A DNA stretch of 64,000 bases from Channa striata (taxonomy: Eukaryota; Chordata; Actinopteri; Anabantiformes; Channidae): positions 23,305,275-23,369,274 of the forward strand of contig CM065179.1 of the NCBI GenBank assembly GCA_033026295.1, read 5' to 3'. Under the pieces are notes generated by a model that saw only the letters and a list, made by a program, of their open reading frames with translations, did no database searches and was not told where the DNA came from. The position numbers and the translations under genes were made by a program. Positions 41,081 to 52,490 of the stretch are shown here, one piece after another. Numbering within the stretch: the first letter of the stretch is position 1; each line of letters begins with the position of its first letter.

Positions 41081-44000
41081 ATGGCGCAACACAAAGAGTT
41101 TGAGACTGCAGGGAAGAAGCCCGGCTTGCAGGTGTGGCGGGTGGAAAAATTGGATTTGAAACCAGTTCCTCCTCCACTCTACGGACAGTTTTTCACTGGA
41201 GATGCTTACATAGTGCTCTACACCACCTCTGCTCCTTCTTACAACGTTCACTCTTGGATGGGTATTGATTTAGTTTCTTTGCTGTTATCTTAAACTAAAT
41301 TCTGGCTTATGACAGAATTACATTTCTCCTATTTGTCTTTTGATACTTCTGTTTTAGAGTCATTCACTTTGTTTTGTGGTTTACACTGGTTTTTGTCACC
41401 CCAAAGGTGATGAGGCTTCTCAGGATGAGAAAGGGGCGGCTGCCATCTTCATGACCCAGCTGGATGACTTCCTGCGTGGACTCCCAAGACAGTTCACCGA
41501 GTACCAAAACCAGGAGTCTGTCACCTTTCAGGGCTACTTCAAGACTGGGATCAAATACAAGGTAAAACCTTACGCCCATGCCTAACTTACTTACTAACTA
41601 ACACACACAGTGTATGCAGTTTAATTGAAGTCATTCATGTACGTGTTTAAAAGGCTTATGACATAATTTGAAAGTAATTTATGTATTTGTGTTCAGGTGT
41701 GTGATTTAAGCCTACAGGATTTGCCTGTAGTGACATAACGTAAAGCCTCTGTGGGACCAGGCTAGTCACTTTTACATTTTTGTAAATGTAAGGCTGTACA
41801 ATAAAGGATTGGAAATCTGCCAATGTGTCAGGGCCAGACTCAGCTGTGTTAAGATGGTAATTATAAAGGTTTTTACAAAAACAACATACATGAGGAACTG
41901 CAAATGAGTTTTAATTTTTGGCAATGGAAAAGTACTCGAAAGTACTTTAGTTACTTTTCCCTGAAGTAACGAAAACTTTAACACTGTAAAGTAACTCATT
42001 ACTTTTTAATGACAGTAATTTTTCATTGTAATTAGTTAGTGATGTTCCCCAAGACAGGTAGCTTCCACATGAAACCAATGTACACGACACAATCAAAAGG
42101 GGATGTCTTAGTAATATATCTCTATACGGGAAGTGAAACTCCTCCCTGTGTTATTTGGAACACTGTTTGTGGTCGGTTGCTCCCTCAGGTTTTCCGCTGG
42201 AGGTTTCCATGGAGAGTTTGAACTGGTAAACAAGCCAAGCAGAAACATGCTGTCTAATGCCAAAACACCAAAAGGGCTGCAGATGTCATAAAGTAAAGTA
42301 GGCCACTGGAAAACACAGCAGCCAATGTTTTGTTGGTTTAGTTTTTAGTACTGCAGACAGTGTAGATGTAAAGGTGAAACACAAAACTTTTCAACTTAGA
42401 ATCTTTAAAAAAATAACTATGTAACTTTACATTGATCTTTTATTATTAGTACTTGGAATGATCCTTGAGTGTTTATGAATATGTACCACGTGCATCATTC
42501 AGCTAATCTTGAATGGCTTTTTTCTCCTCCTTCCACAGAAAGGTGGAGTAGCTTCAGGCTTCCATCATGTGGAGACCAATGATGCAAATGTCAAGCGTCT
42601 GCTGCATGTTAAAGGCCGTCGGATGATCAAAGCCACAGAGGTGGACCTGTCCTGGGCTAGCTTCAACAAAGGAGACTGCTTCATCATTGACTTGGGAAAG
42701 GTGATCTACAGTGCAGTAGTAGAGACTAGACTCTGGTACTGGAAAATGTTGCACCTCACTTTATTTTCAACTTTTTCCCCATTCGCTCATCTGGGTCCAA
42801 TGTTAGGACATCTATCTCTGGTCTGGCAGTGAAAGCAATCGCTTAGAGCGTCTGAAAACCACTGAGCTGGCCATTGATATCCGTGACAACGAGCGAAAAG
42901 GCCGGGCTGAAATACACATTGTTGAAGAAGGTTCTGAGCCAGAACCTGTCATTGCAGTGAGTTTTTAAAATTTTCAACCTTTAATTTCTTCAGGAAATCT
43001 TTGGTGATATTAGTGACACTTGGTTCGGCTCATTTGGTCTTTCAGGAAGGATGTAAGGTTTAAAACCATGTTGCGGTCTTTCTGCGTGTCTATTCATAGG
43101 TCCTTGGACCCATGCCCAGCCTCCCACCAGGAAGCGCTGATGACGAAGTTGTTGATATTAAGAACAAGAACCAGGCATCGCTCTATGTGGTAATTACACA
43201 TAAAAAACAACCTTTAATTTGCAACAGTATTTACTGTTAAAGATTCAGATGATAGATGCTTTTATCACTTTATCACTTTTTCTAGATTTCTGATGCTGCT
43301 GGGTCCATGAAGGTTACTTTGGTGGCTGATAAAAACCCATTCAAACAAAACATGCTCTCTAAGAATGATTGCTACATCGTGGACAATGGGGCAGACAAGA
43401 AGATATTTGTCTGGAAAGGTATGACACCTGTTCATTTCTGTTGCCTCGAGTTCTTTGAAAACACTTTGGTAAATGTCTCAGTTTGCTTCTAGCTGCAGTA
43501 CACATTGTTGTCAGCACTTCCTGAATTCTCAAAGCCTCTAATCGTTTTACCACACCCTCAAACTGCAGGGCAGGATGCAAGTGCAGAAGAGCGCAAAGCA
43601 GCATTTTGTGCCGCAAACAAGTTCATTCAGGACAAGAATTACCCCCAAAACACTCAGGTAGTGTAGTCATTCAGTGAATGTGTGCTACCACAATGCCATC
43701 CTGTCTTCCTGTTTGTGTGCATGTCAGCTTTTCTATCTTCTTTGACATGCACAGGTCCAGGTAATGCCAGCAGGGAGCGAGACCACTCTCTTTAAGCAGT
43801 TCTTTTTCAACTGGTTGGACAAGGATGAGACCACAGGACCAAGTAAGCCCTTCACCGTGGGTCGCATTGCAAAGGTGAAGCAGATTCCTTTTGACTCCTC
43901 CTCACTCCACAGCAACACTGCCATGGCTGCTCAGCACGGCATGGTGGATGATGGATCTGGGAAGGTTCAGGTATGGTTTTCAATCAGTACATTCATGCTA

Positions 44001-47000
44001 CATAATGTGTTAACTCCTTTAAACAGTAACCATTATAGGTAACAACGGTTGGTGTTTTTAGATTTGGCGTGTGGAAAAAGGTGATAAAGCACCTGTGGAC
44101 CCATCGAGCTACGGACAGTTCTTTGGAGGTGACTGTTACCTGGTGCTGTACTCCTACAATGCAGGAGGGAGAGAGAAGCACATCATCTACACCTGGTGAG
44201 TGAACGTCTATTTTACTGCTAGAGGGGATTGCAACAAATAGGTGAAAAAAAATATCCATGCATTAAGTTAACTGCTTATCCAAGATAAAGAAGAAATAAA
44301 AACAAACTTGTGGGTCTGTTAGAACTTAGAAAATTGACAGTTTAGGAGGCACAAGCAGTGACAATCTATTTATATGTAGGATTATGTTAAACTGAAATTG
44401 ATTGAGACCTTGTGTGGAAACATCTCAAACCAAAGAAATGTGGAAAGAAACCATTATCATGGGCGCTTCCCACTGCACAGTATGCCACTCTGAATCCACA
44501 ATGCCCATGTGGTGGAACTAGAGGAATGCAGCTGCTGATCAGTGTAGCATGTCTGGAAGGGTGTGGGTTCAAACATGCTTTACCAGCTGTGGTTCCCTGT
44601 GAAGGGTTTCCGTGTTCAACCTGTGCTTGTGTGGGTTTCCTCTGGTTTCTTTCCACAATTCCAATGACCCTTAACGATAATGGATGGATAGAGAGTGAAT
44701 TTCTAATATACAATATTTGATGAGTTGAGTAGCTGCTGTTGCATGTGGGACCAAAGTAAAAAAAAAAAACCATGCGGACTCACTGTTTTCAACATAAAGA
44801 GAGTAGGGGTGCAAATAAACCACGGTTGCTTTTTAGACTCATTCATTTTTGTTTGAAGCTGGAATTAGTTCTGAATATCTCTGCTGTCTTTAGGCAAGGG
44901 AGGAAATGCACTCAGGATGAGCTGGGTGCTTCAGCCATCCTTACCGTCAACCTGGACAATTCCATGGGTGGAGTAGCGACACAGGTAGGGAAAAAATAAC
45001 ACTCATGACCTCCAAATTATTCCTTTAATAACTTTTAATAACTGCTGCCTCCCGGGCATAAGGTGCGGGGATAAGTCCTGTCCCCCGGGTCTTCATGAAA
45101 TGTGTACTATAGATTGAGCTAATGCTGTGTGCCTGCAGGTTCGTGTGAGTCAGGGCCAGGAACCCCCTCATCTTGTGAGTTTGTTTAAAGGCAAGCCTTT
45201 GGTCATCCACATGGGTGGGACATCGCGCAAGGGTGGTGAGAGCAAGGCTGGCAAGACACGTGTCTTCCACATCCGCCAGAGCTCCACTAAAGCTTCACGT
45301 GCTGTTGAGGTCAGACTCATCTGTTACATTAAATGTGCACAAACTGAGATTTTGTGTTCAAGATTAACATCATTTCTTCATCGATTTGTGTCTTACTGAC
45401 TGCAGGTGGAGCCCACAGCCTCTGTTCTCAACACCAATGATGTGTTTGTGGTGAAGACACCTGATTCCCTGGTTCTGTGGAAGGGAAAAGGATCAAGTCC
45501 AGAGGAGCTGGCTGCAGCCAAGTATGTCGCCGGTCTTCTTGGAGGAACTGCCACTGAGGTGGAGGAGACTAATGAGCCAGGTGAGTTCTAGAATTTGATC
45601 TTTCATTTGAACCGGGGTCTGCATGCCAGCAGCGTACAGTATTTCCTGTGGAAAACTGTAACTGTAACTTTATTTGTTAAGCCCTTTAAAACAACAAGGT
45701 TGAACAAAGTGCTGTACAAGTTAAGGCATAAAATATTCAAATAAAACAAGATAATGAGAAGTAAAATAAAACCCAACAATTTAACAATAAATAAATAAAT
45801 AAATAACACACATAAAATAATGTCAACAACTCATACTGCATCAAAAGCCAGTGAAAACAAATGGGTCTTAAGAAATGATTTAAAAACAGGCAAGGAAGAG
45901 ACCTGTCTGATGTGCAGGGGCAGCTCGTTCCACAATTTTGGAGCTTCCACCGCAAAAGCTCTGTCCCCTCTGAGCTTCCGTTTAGTTTTTGGTTACACTC
46001 AGGAGCAGCAGGTCGGCTCATCTGAGTGACCGAGGAGGAGTATACACTGTAAATGCAGAAGTTCAGAGAGATACATTGGGGCAGCACCATTTAAACATTT
46101 AAAAACAAATAAGAGAAGTTTAAAATGGATCGTAAAATGCACAGGCAGCCAGTGAAGAGAGGATAAAATAGGTGTGATGTGGTCATGTTTTCTAGTGCCA
46201 GTTAAAAGACGTGCAGCAGCATTTTGGATTAGCTGCAGTCGAGAGATCGACGACTGACTGACGCCAAAATAAAGTGCGTTACAGTAATCCAGCCTGGTGG
46301 TAACAAAGGCGTGGATTACTGTCTCAAAGTGCTGCTTAGTGAGAACTGGCTTAACTTTGGCCGGTTGCCTCAGGTGGAAAAAACTAGATTTTACAACAGA
46401 CCGAATCTGGCTGTCAAGGGGAAGCAAATACAGGAAAACAGGACAGGGCCTAAAATAGAGCCTTGTGGAACCCCACAGGACAGAGGAGCAGAGAGGACAG
46501 AAAATCTCCAAGTTGGACACAAAAACTTCTGTCCTTTAAGTAGGACCTGAACTTTAGGATGTAGTAGGACCCTTTATACCAACCCAGTGTTCTAGGTGTG
46601 AGATCAAAATATCATGGTCCACTGTATCAAATGCAGCAGTTAAATCAAGCAGTACAAGGACCACACAGTCACCAGAATCAGTGGCTAGGAGAATGTCATT
46701 AAATACTCGCAGTAGAGCAGATTCAGTACTGTGTTTTGTTTTAAACATTGCTTTGTGCTTGTGGTCAGCTGGTTTCTGGGCAGCACTTGGTGGAAAGAAG
46801 GAGTACCAGACCTCCAAGAACCTACAGAAGGTGGTCAAGCCTCCAAGACTGTTTGCCTGTACAAACAAGTCCGGCAGGCTCACAGTGAGTTAATCCACTT
46901 ATATTTGTTTTAGCTCCGAAGAGAAAGTCATTATTTGTTTACATACATAATTTATGTTCTCCTACCTATACTTTGTAAACATGTACTGCTGATTCTTTAG

Positions 47001-47499
47001 GCGGAGGAGGTGCCCGGTGAGTTCACACAAATAGATCTCGCCACTGATGACGTCATGATTCTGGACACCTATGATCAGGTTTGCTGCCTTCACTTTAAAT
47101 GAAACTGTTCAGTCTCAGGTCTTGTAGATCTCATTTTATTTGTTGCGTTATCCTTAAATCTGTTTGGCTTTTACTCCCACCAGCTCTTTGTTTGGGTTGG
47201 AAACGATGCCAATGAGACTGAAAAATCGGGATCACCTAAGATCGGTAAGTCAAACAGCTATTGCAGGTGGTGAGAAAGAGCATATAAGACATTGTTCAGA
47301 AATGTATCCTTGTTTTTTTTTTTTTTCAGCCCAAGATTACGTGAATTCCGACCCGTCTGGCCGTCGTGGGATCCCCATTAACATTATAAAACAGGGAGGG
47401 GAGCCACCCTCCTTTACGGGCTGGTTCCAAGCCTGGGATAACACAATGTGGGACAAAGATCCCCTGCAGGCCATACAAGATCGTATCAAGAAGCCTTAG
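41081..47499 (+). CDS. scinla: Scinderin-like gelsolin family protein
   Basis: Seventeen coding exons: 41081-41261, 41407-41561, 42539-42700, 42807-42956, 43100-43189, 43286-43418, 43569-43657, 43755-43970, 44062-44195, 44894-44984, 45139-45309, 45406-45580, 46769-46884, 47001-47078, 47184-47244, 47330-47499; the first follows an acceptor at 41069. They sum to 2172 nt and 723 aa. (Sixteen intervals listed are coding; with the 5' UTR exon the gene has seventeen.) Six gelsolin repeats are expected: Ca2+-dependent severing and capping of actin filaments in the cytosol. Visible motifs include GLQVWRVEKLDLKPVP (repeat 1), KTGIKYKKGGVASG (phosphoinositide-binding region, about residues 104-117), MAAQHGMVDDGSGKVQIW (linker to repeat 4), GQFFGGDCYLVLYSY and PPSFTGWFQAWD near the end. 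Identity is closer to scinderin than gelsolin (FIIDLG, EEGSEPEP). No signal peptide. Fish relatives are corneal crystallins; the a/b paralogue assignment is tentative. Confidence 0.93.
41925..42035. repeat. Possible MITE-like repeat in scinderin-like intron 2
   Basis: The stretch is built around gtactttagttacttttccc, gtaactcattacttttta and variants, a pattern of short fish repeats. No defined ends were found. Confidence 0.35.
44560..44700 (+). repeat. Degraded interspersed repeat in a scinderin-like intron
   Basis: Contains gtgtgggttcaaacatgc and gtgtgggtttcctctggttt followed by an aatggatggatag tail, resembling a common fish repeat. Low detail. Confidence 0.4.
45640..46745 (-). mobile_element. 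LINE insertion in the intron before scinderin-like exon 46769
   Basis: The minus strand encodes L2/CR1-like reverse transcriptase parts: FKTKHSTESALLRVFND and VLVLLDLTAAFDTVDHDIL near 46600-46740, then a short block with PQGS-like sequence out of frame, then TTRLDYCNALYFGV, RLQLIQNAAARLLTGTRK, LSSLHWLPV and the C-terminal region to about 45850. A large part of the RT core is deleted and frames shift, so it is inactive. Its 5' edge lies only about 22 bp from the next exon's acceptor. Confidence 0.85.
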
Positions 47500-47878
47500 T
47501 AGAAAAACACAAAACAGTAGCGTCTGCAAAACATCAGAAAAAAAATTATGCTTATCATATATTGCTGGACTTCATAGCGTAAGTGTAGGCTTAAACATGT
47601 AAAGGTTTGAAGGGAACAACTATTACTATGTTTTCAACCTTTCATATATTTCAAAATGATAAACTGCCAAGTGTTAAAACCCAAGATGCACTGTCTTGAG
47701 AGTCTACCAATTTCATTGTGGCCTTAAGTGAAAGAATCAAGAATTTTCATAGATGTCATAGGTACTGGTAATTTAACAGTCACAAATTGATTTCTGTTGA
47801 CAAAAATACTATGTTTTTATGTAAAATGTCAATTTTTACAGCTTGGCTTACATAAACAAACTTGAAATCCTACATTTG

Positions 47879-47977
47879 AATAAAAACGTCTCCTTTTCTC
47901 TGTGTATGTTTTAACTTTGAACAACAGGATGTGCCTTTTCATTAACATCTCTGACCTTCACACATGACAACAATAAA
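47879..47977 (+). terminator. scinla: scinderin-like polyadenylation signals
   Basis: Two AATAAA hexamers, at 47879-47884 and 47972-47977, lie 380 and 473 bases past the stop. rdh8 begins about 200 bases later. Confidence 0.65.
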
Positions 47978-48040
47978 CTTCTTTTCATTTGCATAAATCC
48001 TCACTGGACATCAGCATTGCGTGTAGGCCTTGGTTGAGGG

Positions 48041-48108
48041 TAATCTTCAGCCCATGTGCACAAGGCTTATGCTGAGTTGCAGACCTGTGGATTAAGGGGG
48101 GGCTTTAA
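48041..48108 (+). promoter_or_regulatory. rdh8: rdh8 proximal promoter with CRX/OTX-like sites
   Basis: Two homeodomain motifs, TAATCT (48041-48046) and GGATTA (48089-48094, the complement of TAATCC), precede a TATA-like ctttaaaag (48102-48111). CRX and OTX2 sites of this kind are typical for photoreceptor genes, which fits rdh8. The transcription start is inferred to be about 25-30 bases after the TATA-like element. Confidence 0.45.
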
Positions 48109-48195
48109 AAGTCTCTTCCTCATCGCCTATAAGCTCCTGTCTTTTGTTCTTGTTCATTCTCTGCTGCTGGAGCTGCAGGACACTAATCAGGCACA

Positions 48196-50938
48196 ATGAA
48201 CCAGAAGGTGGTACTCATCACAGGCTGTTCCTCTGGCATTGGCCTCGCCTTGGCTGCCCGCCTCGCCAAAGATGAGAAGAAGAGGTTCATGGGTAAATAA
48301 GTCACTATTTGAAAACCGTTTAAACTTGCCCATGGTCGACTTCCTGTCTGAATCTGTTTGTGTCACTGCTGTGCAAATAGGATGAGAATGAAGAGAAATG
48401 TCTTTAAGGTGTTTATATTTAATATTGCAAATACTATTTAACAACAACAGAATTAAAATTTAAGTTTAACTTTGGACATTTTACAAAAATAATTACAGAG
48501 CGGGGCTGGGTTTTTTCTCTTAACTTTTCTTAAGCCAAATTTATTTACTTCCCCTGGGCTACGCAGAACTCAAGGTGGGCTGTTGCAGTGTTTTTAGACT
48601 AAGAAAACGGTATGTTTACAATATTAGTAAAGCTGGTAGTGCTTTATAAAAAAACCCTGTTTGGTTCACCAGCCCTAACTACCACAATTATTTTTAGGCA
48701 GCCCATATGTAGCCTAAATTTGGTTAAAAAACAAGAGAAGAACCTGGTGGAAAAGCTACAATATTCTAATGATAAATAATTAAATTGTGCTACTAAAACT
48801 AACTTCTAACAATACTCTACAGTATTCCTTTGTAGGCTTTGCTGACTAAATATACTTTTTAGGTAATGTCATAAATCATAAATAGGTGAAATGAATTAAA
48901 CAAGGACAGGCGTGGTAAAGGGGCGCTACACACCTGCTGTAGTTAGGTCCTAAGTATTTCGAAAATCAGATGTGGGGAATAGAACAAGAGCTGTGCACGG
49001 CAGCAATGGCAGGAGCAGAGGGGGTTTATGTGGGCCATGTTCAAATCAGTTTACTACTAAAAATGTGCTATCAGCTTTCTTGGGGACTGTGATCACTGCA
49101 TAGTCCCCAAAATTACAGTAAGTTGCCAAAATTGGGATTTGGCTGAACTATATTTTTACATCCAAACTGACAAAGGGTGTAAATTTTGAGAAAATTTAAT
49201 TTTACTTTTGAAGAAAATCAACTGTGTGCAACAACCTCCTTTTAAATATCTGAACAGCATTTAAAAAAAGCAGGATGTGTTAGATATGTTAGAAACTGTG
49301 TTTTTTTTTTTTTTTTTTTGTTTCAGTGAGTAAATGCCAGGTGAAAGACCAGCTAGATGTCTCTTGGCATGCTGTCAATTCACCAGAGCTTCCACATTTA
49401 AATACTGAACAAACCTACAGCTTCTGATGATTTGTTTGCAGTCTATGCCACGATGAGGAACCTGAGTAAGGGTGAAGCGCTGGTCGAGGCTGCGGGTCGG
49501 ACTCTGGGCAGGACTTTGGAGATTAAACAACTGGACGTATGTGATGAGAACTCCATCAAGGCCTGTGTGGACAGCTTGCCTGAGCGCAGGGTGGACATTC
49601 TTAGTAAGCCCACACTAATTAGAATGGTGCAGTTAGAAAAACTAGAGATTGCCTTGATTTTATTTTGTCCCATGCTTGACTTCCTGTCACAGTAAGCAAT
49701 GCTGGAATGGGACTGATTGGACCAATCGAGTGTCAATCTATAGACGAGATGAAGGCTGTCATGGACACCAACTTCTTTGGGCTTGTGCGCTTGCTGAAGG
49801 AAGTCCTACCTGACATGAAGAAGAGGAAACAAGGCCATATTGTCGTCATTAGCAGTGTCATGGGCATTCAAGGTTGGGACAAACTTTTCCTCTTGAGACT
49901 ATTTATATACTGTGATGAAAGAGTCTAAACAGTGTGTTTCTCTGTTATAGGGATTTTATTCAATGACATCTATGCAGCATCCAAGTTTGCGGTGGAAGGC
50001 TTCTGTGAAAGCTTAGCAGTACAAGCCATGAGGTTTAAACTCAAGTAAGATACCGATTTGCTCAGAATGACCTTTTTTCTGTTTCTGGACTCATAGGGCT
50101 GAGTTCAGTAAGGGAAACAAAATGCTCTTCAGAGTCAACATGAAGCTGTCTGGAAAATAGCACCCTTACATACAATGTCAAACAATACACCCTTGTCCTA
50201 ACACAAAATCGGTCACAAAGTAGATATAAAGGGGACAGCCGCAGTTGTATTTTTAAATAAGATCAGGAGTCCTTAACGTAAAATTTTGGATAAAAGTATT
50301 TTTTGTTTTACAGCATTTAGGTTCTTGACGCATCAGTTTTGTGTTTGGAGGGATGTGAGTACACTTTGACAGTTTTTTTTTTGTCAGTATCAGCCTGATT
50401 GAGCCTGGACCTGTGATTACTGAGTTCGAGCAAAAGGTGTATGAAGAGGGCCTGAAGGTCGACCTCAGCAAAGCTGACAAAGTGACTGCTGACATGTTCA
50501 GCAACGTCTACTTGAAGAACTACAAACAAATCTTTGAAAGTCTTGGGCAGACTCCAGATGATATAGCAGAGGTACTGTGCTGTCCATGCACAAAATAAAC
50601 CCCGTCTCATCGTGTCATTTAACAATTACTGCACCGCAAATATGATAAATCAGCAAACAAATTCTATTTCTAATTCATGTTAACTATGTTGTTTATTTCA
50701 GCACACTCTGCTGATCATCACCATGGAGAATCCCCCATTCCGCCATCAGACAAACACGCTTTACACCCCTATGACCACACTCAAATATGCTGACCCCAAT
50801 GGTGACCTCCCAATTGACACATTTTATAAGATGGTGTTTGAACATGATAAGGTCTTCAACGCCAGCCTGAACTTCCTCAAACTGCTGCGCTGGAGAAGTC
50901 GAAAAAGTTTTAGCCTGGAAAACAACAAGAGTAACTAA
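48196..50938 (+). CDS. rdh8: Retinol dehydrogenase 8 (photoreceptor SDR)
   Basis: Six coding exons: 48196-48292, 49442-49603, 49693-49872, 49951-50044, 50388-50571 and 50702-50938. They total 954 nt, 317 aa (human RDH8 311). It is a short-chain dehydrogenase/reductase that reduces all-trans-retinal to all-trans-retinol in photoreceptor outer segments using NADPH. The cofactor motif TGCSSGIG is at residues 9-16, the catalytic serine in VISSVMG (about 140-141), and YAASK (Y154, K158) is the active-site pair. The usual NNAG reads SNAG here (88-91). EPGPVITEF and the C-terminal RHQTNTLYTPMTTLK block are RDH8-like. The gene starts about 200 bases after the scinderin-like signals, on the same strand. 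Fish can have rdh8a and rdh8b; not resolved. Confidence 0.93.
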
Positions 50939-51821
50939 TTCTGTGTCCCTTCCTTGTAATTTGGGTGAGACACATTCATCCATACCAGTATTTCCTGTAA
51001 TTGACCTTTATTTTTAGCTGTGAGAGAACTTTGCGCTGAAATGGTACAAGATAAAAAAGCTGTAAATGCCATAAATAATGTTAATCGTGCAATCTCTTCT
51101 TCATGTCAGTGTTAAGTTGCTGCTAGAGGGTTTAACCAACACACTGGCATGCTTAGCTGACTACTATAATTGTCTTAACTCCGTAAGACTCCAAGCCAGT
51201 TAACGTACAATGAGTAAATAGTAAGCAAACCATGAAAGGCACAGTCAGTTGGTGAAGCATCAGAAGAAGCATTCACACAGTTCAGATGGACGGTGTACTT
51301 TAACATTTTAAACACTTATCCCATTCTTCTTATTATTTTGGCAACCTCTTCTGTTAGTGACATAGTATGTTTGTGACACCGGATTACAGGCTATTAACTC
51401 AGAGCCTAATCTGGGATTCTGCTGTTTAATCTAAGCATCAAACCACCTGGAGTTTTACTAAGAAAACCTTCAATAACATTTCTATCAACTGTCATTTTAA
51501 AGGTGGGAAATAAAATAAATGCAAAAAAACAAATTAAGTTTTGTATCCTTTTGTTTTTGTCTTACTATTTTTGGGGGGTGGCAGGCGGCGGTCCCGATTC
51601 GATTTAAGGCTCTAAGGATTATTGGAGTGTCGTGTGTTGTACAGATGGTGACGCCCTGTGAGGAGAGTTTGTCATTTTAGTCTATGTAAATTCAATAAAC
51701 AGAACTGTCCATAATAGCGGCTGTTCGGAACCCGGGGAGGAACACGCCGTTCTCTGAGTGAACGGTAGGTGGCTGTAAACGCCAACTAAACGACTCTAAA
51801 CACCCGTTGGTGACACACAAC
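50939..51821. other. rdh8 3' UTR and rdh8-dr1 intergenic
   Basis: AATAAA occurs at 51509-51514, the likeliest strong signal for a long rdh8 3' UTR. There is no further coding signal. Confidence 0.5.
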
Positions 51822-51847
51822 ATCCGGTTCTGTGACGTCGTATCCGG
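51822..51847 (+). promoter_or_regulatory. dr1: dr1 promoter: ETS-CRE-ETS cluster
   Basis: Two ATCCGG motifs (complement of the ETS core CCGGAT, 51822-51827 and 51842-51847) flank TGACGTC (51833-51839), a CREB/ATF half-palindrome. This arrangement is common in TATA-less housekeeping promoters. dr1's ATG lies about 640 bases downstream, so a long 5' UTR or a non-coding exon is likely. Confidence 0.5.
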
Positions 51848-52112
51848 TGATATTTAAGCTAATGTTGTCCAGAAAACAAAATCCAAAATGAATTACTTTT
51901 AACGTTTAAATGGTTCGCTATTTATGCTTATTTGTTCGACGCAAGTTGGAGTAACTTGCAGTGCAGAGGCGACTTTATCTACTCGCCAGCTAACTATTTA
52001 GCTCTGAACTGCAGGGGCAGTTCATTGTTAGCCTAGCTTTAGCCATGCTCTCAGACTCCGCTTTCACTTGTTTTCAGGGTTGCGGCTCAATTTGCGACAG
52101 GGACCACGGCTA

Positions 52113-52136
52113 CTAGCTAGCTAGCTAGCTAGCTAG
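52113..52136. repeat. (CTAG)n microsatellite in the dr1 5' region
   Basis: Six uninterrupted copies of the self-complementary tetramer CTAG, probably within the dr1 5' UTR or first intron. Confidence 0.95.
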
Positions 52137-52490
52137 ACGTTTCTTTCCAGTATTAACGTTTGTGTGCCATCTTGACTGTGATTTTGTGTGTCTTGGATAC
52201 AACTTGTCCTGCCACATTCCGTCTAATAACAGCAGTCTAGAGAAATTGCGCCTTCGCTATTTAACGTGTCAAAAGTTGCTGTTAGCTTATTTGGCAAGCT
52301 AGCCAGCTGGCTGCCTTTGAGGAAACGTCTCTCTGCTTGGGGATTCTTGGTTGACGGTGTCTGGAACCGGGTATTATAACTTAACAGCCGCAACTCGAGA
52401 CGACCTGTCATCGTCTACCAACGCGTTTCCCCCCATCAGCGAAGAGCCGGTGATTTTACTGAGTTGGTTTGTGGTCATCAGCCTGCCACG

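Noticed and set aside
45999..46883. Minus-strand frames in a scinderin-like intron as a nested host gene
   Set aside because: They are reverse-transcriptase pieces of a deleted, frameshifted LINE.
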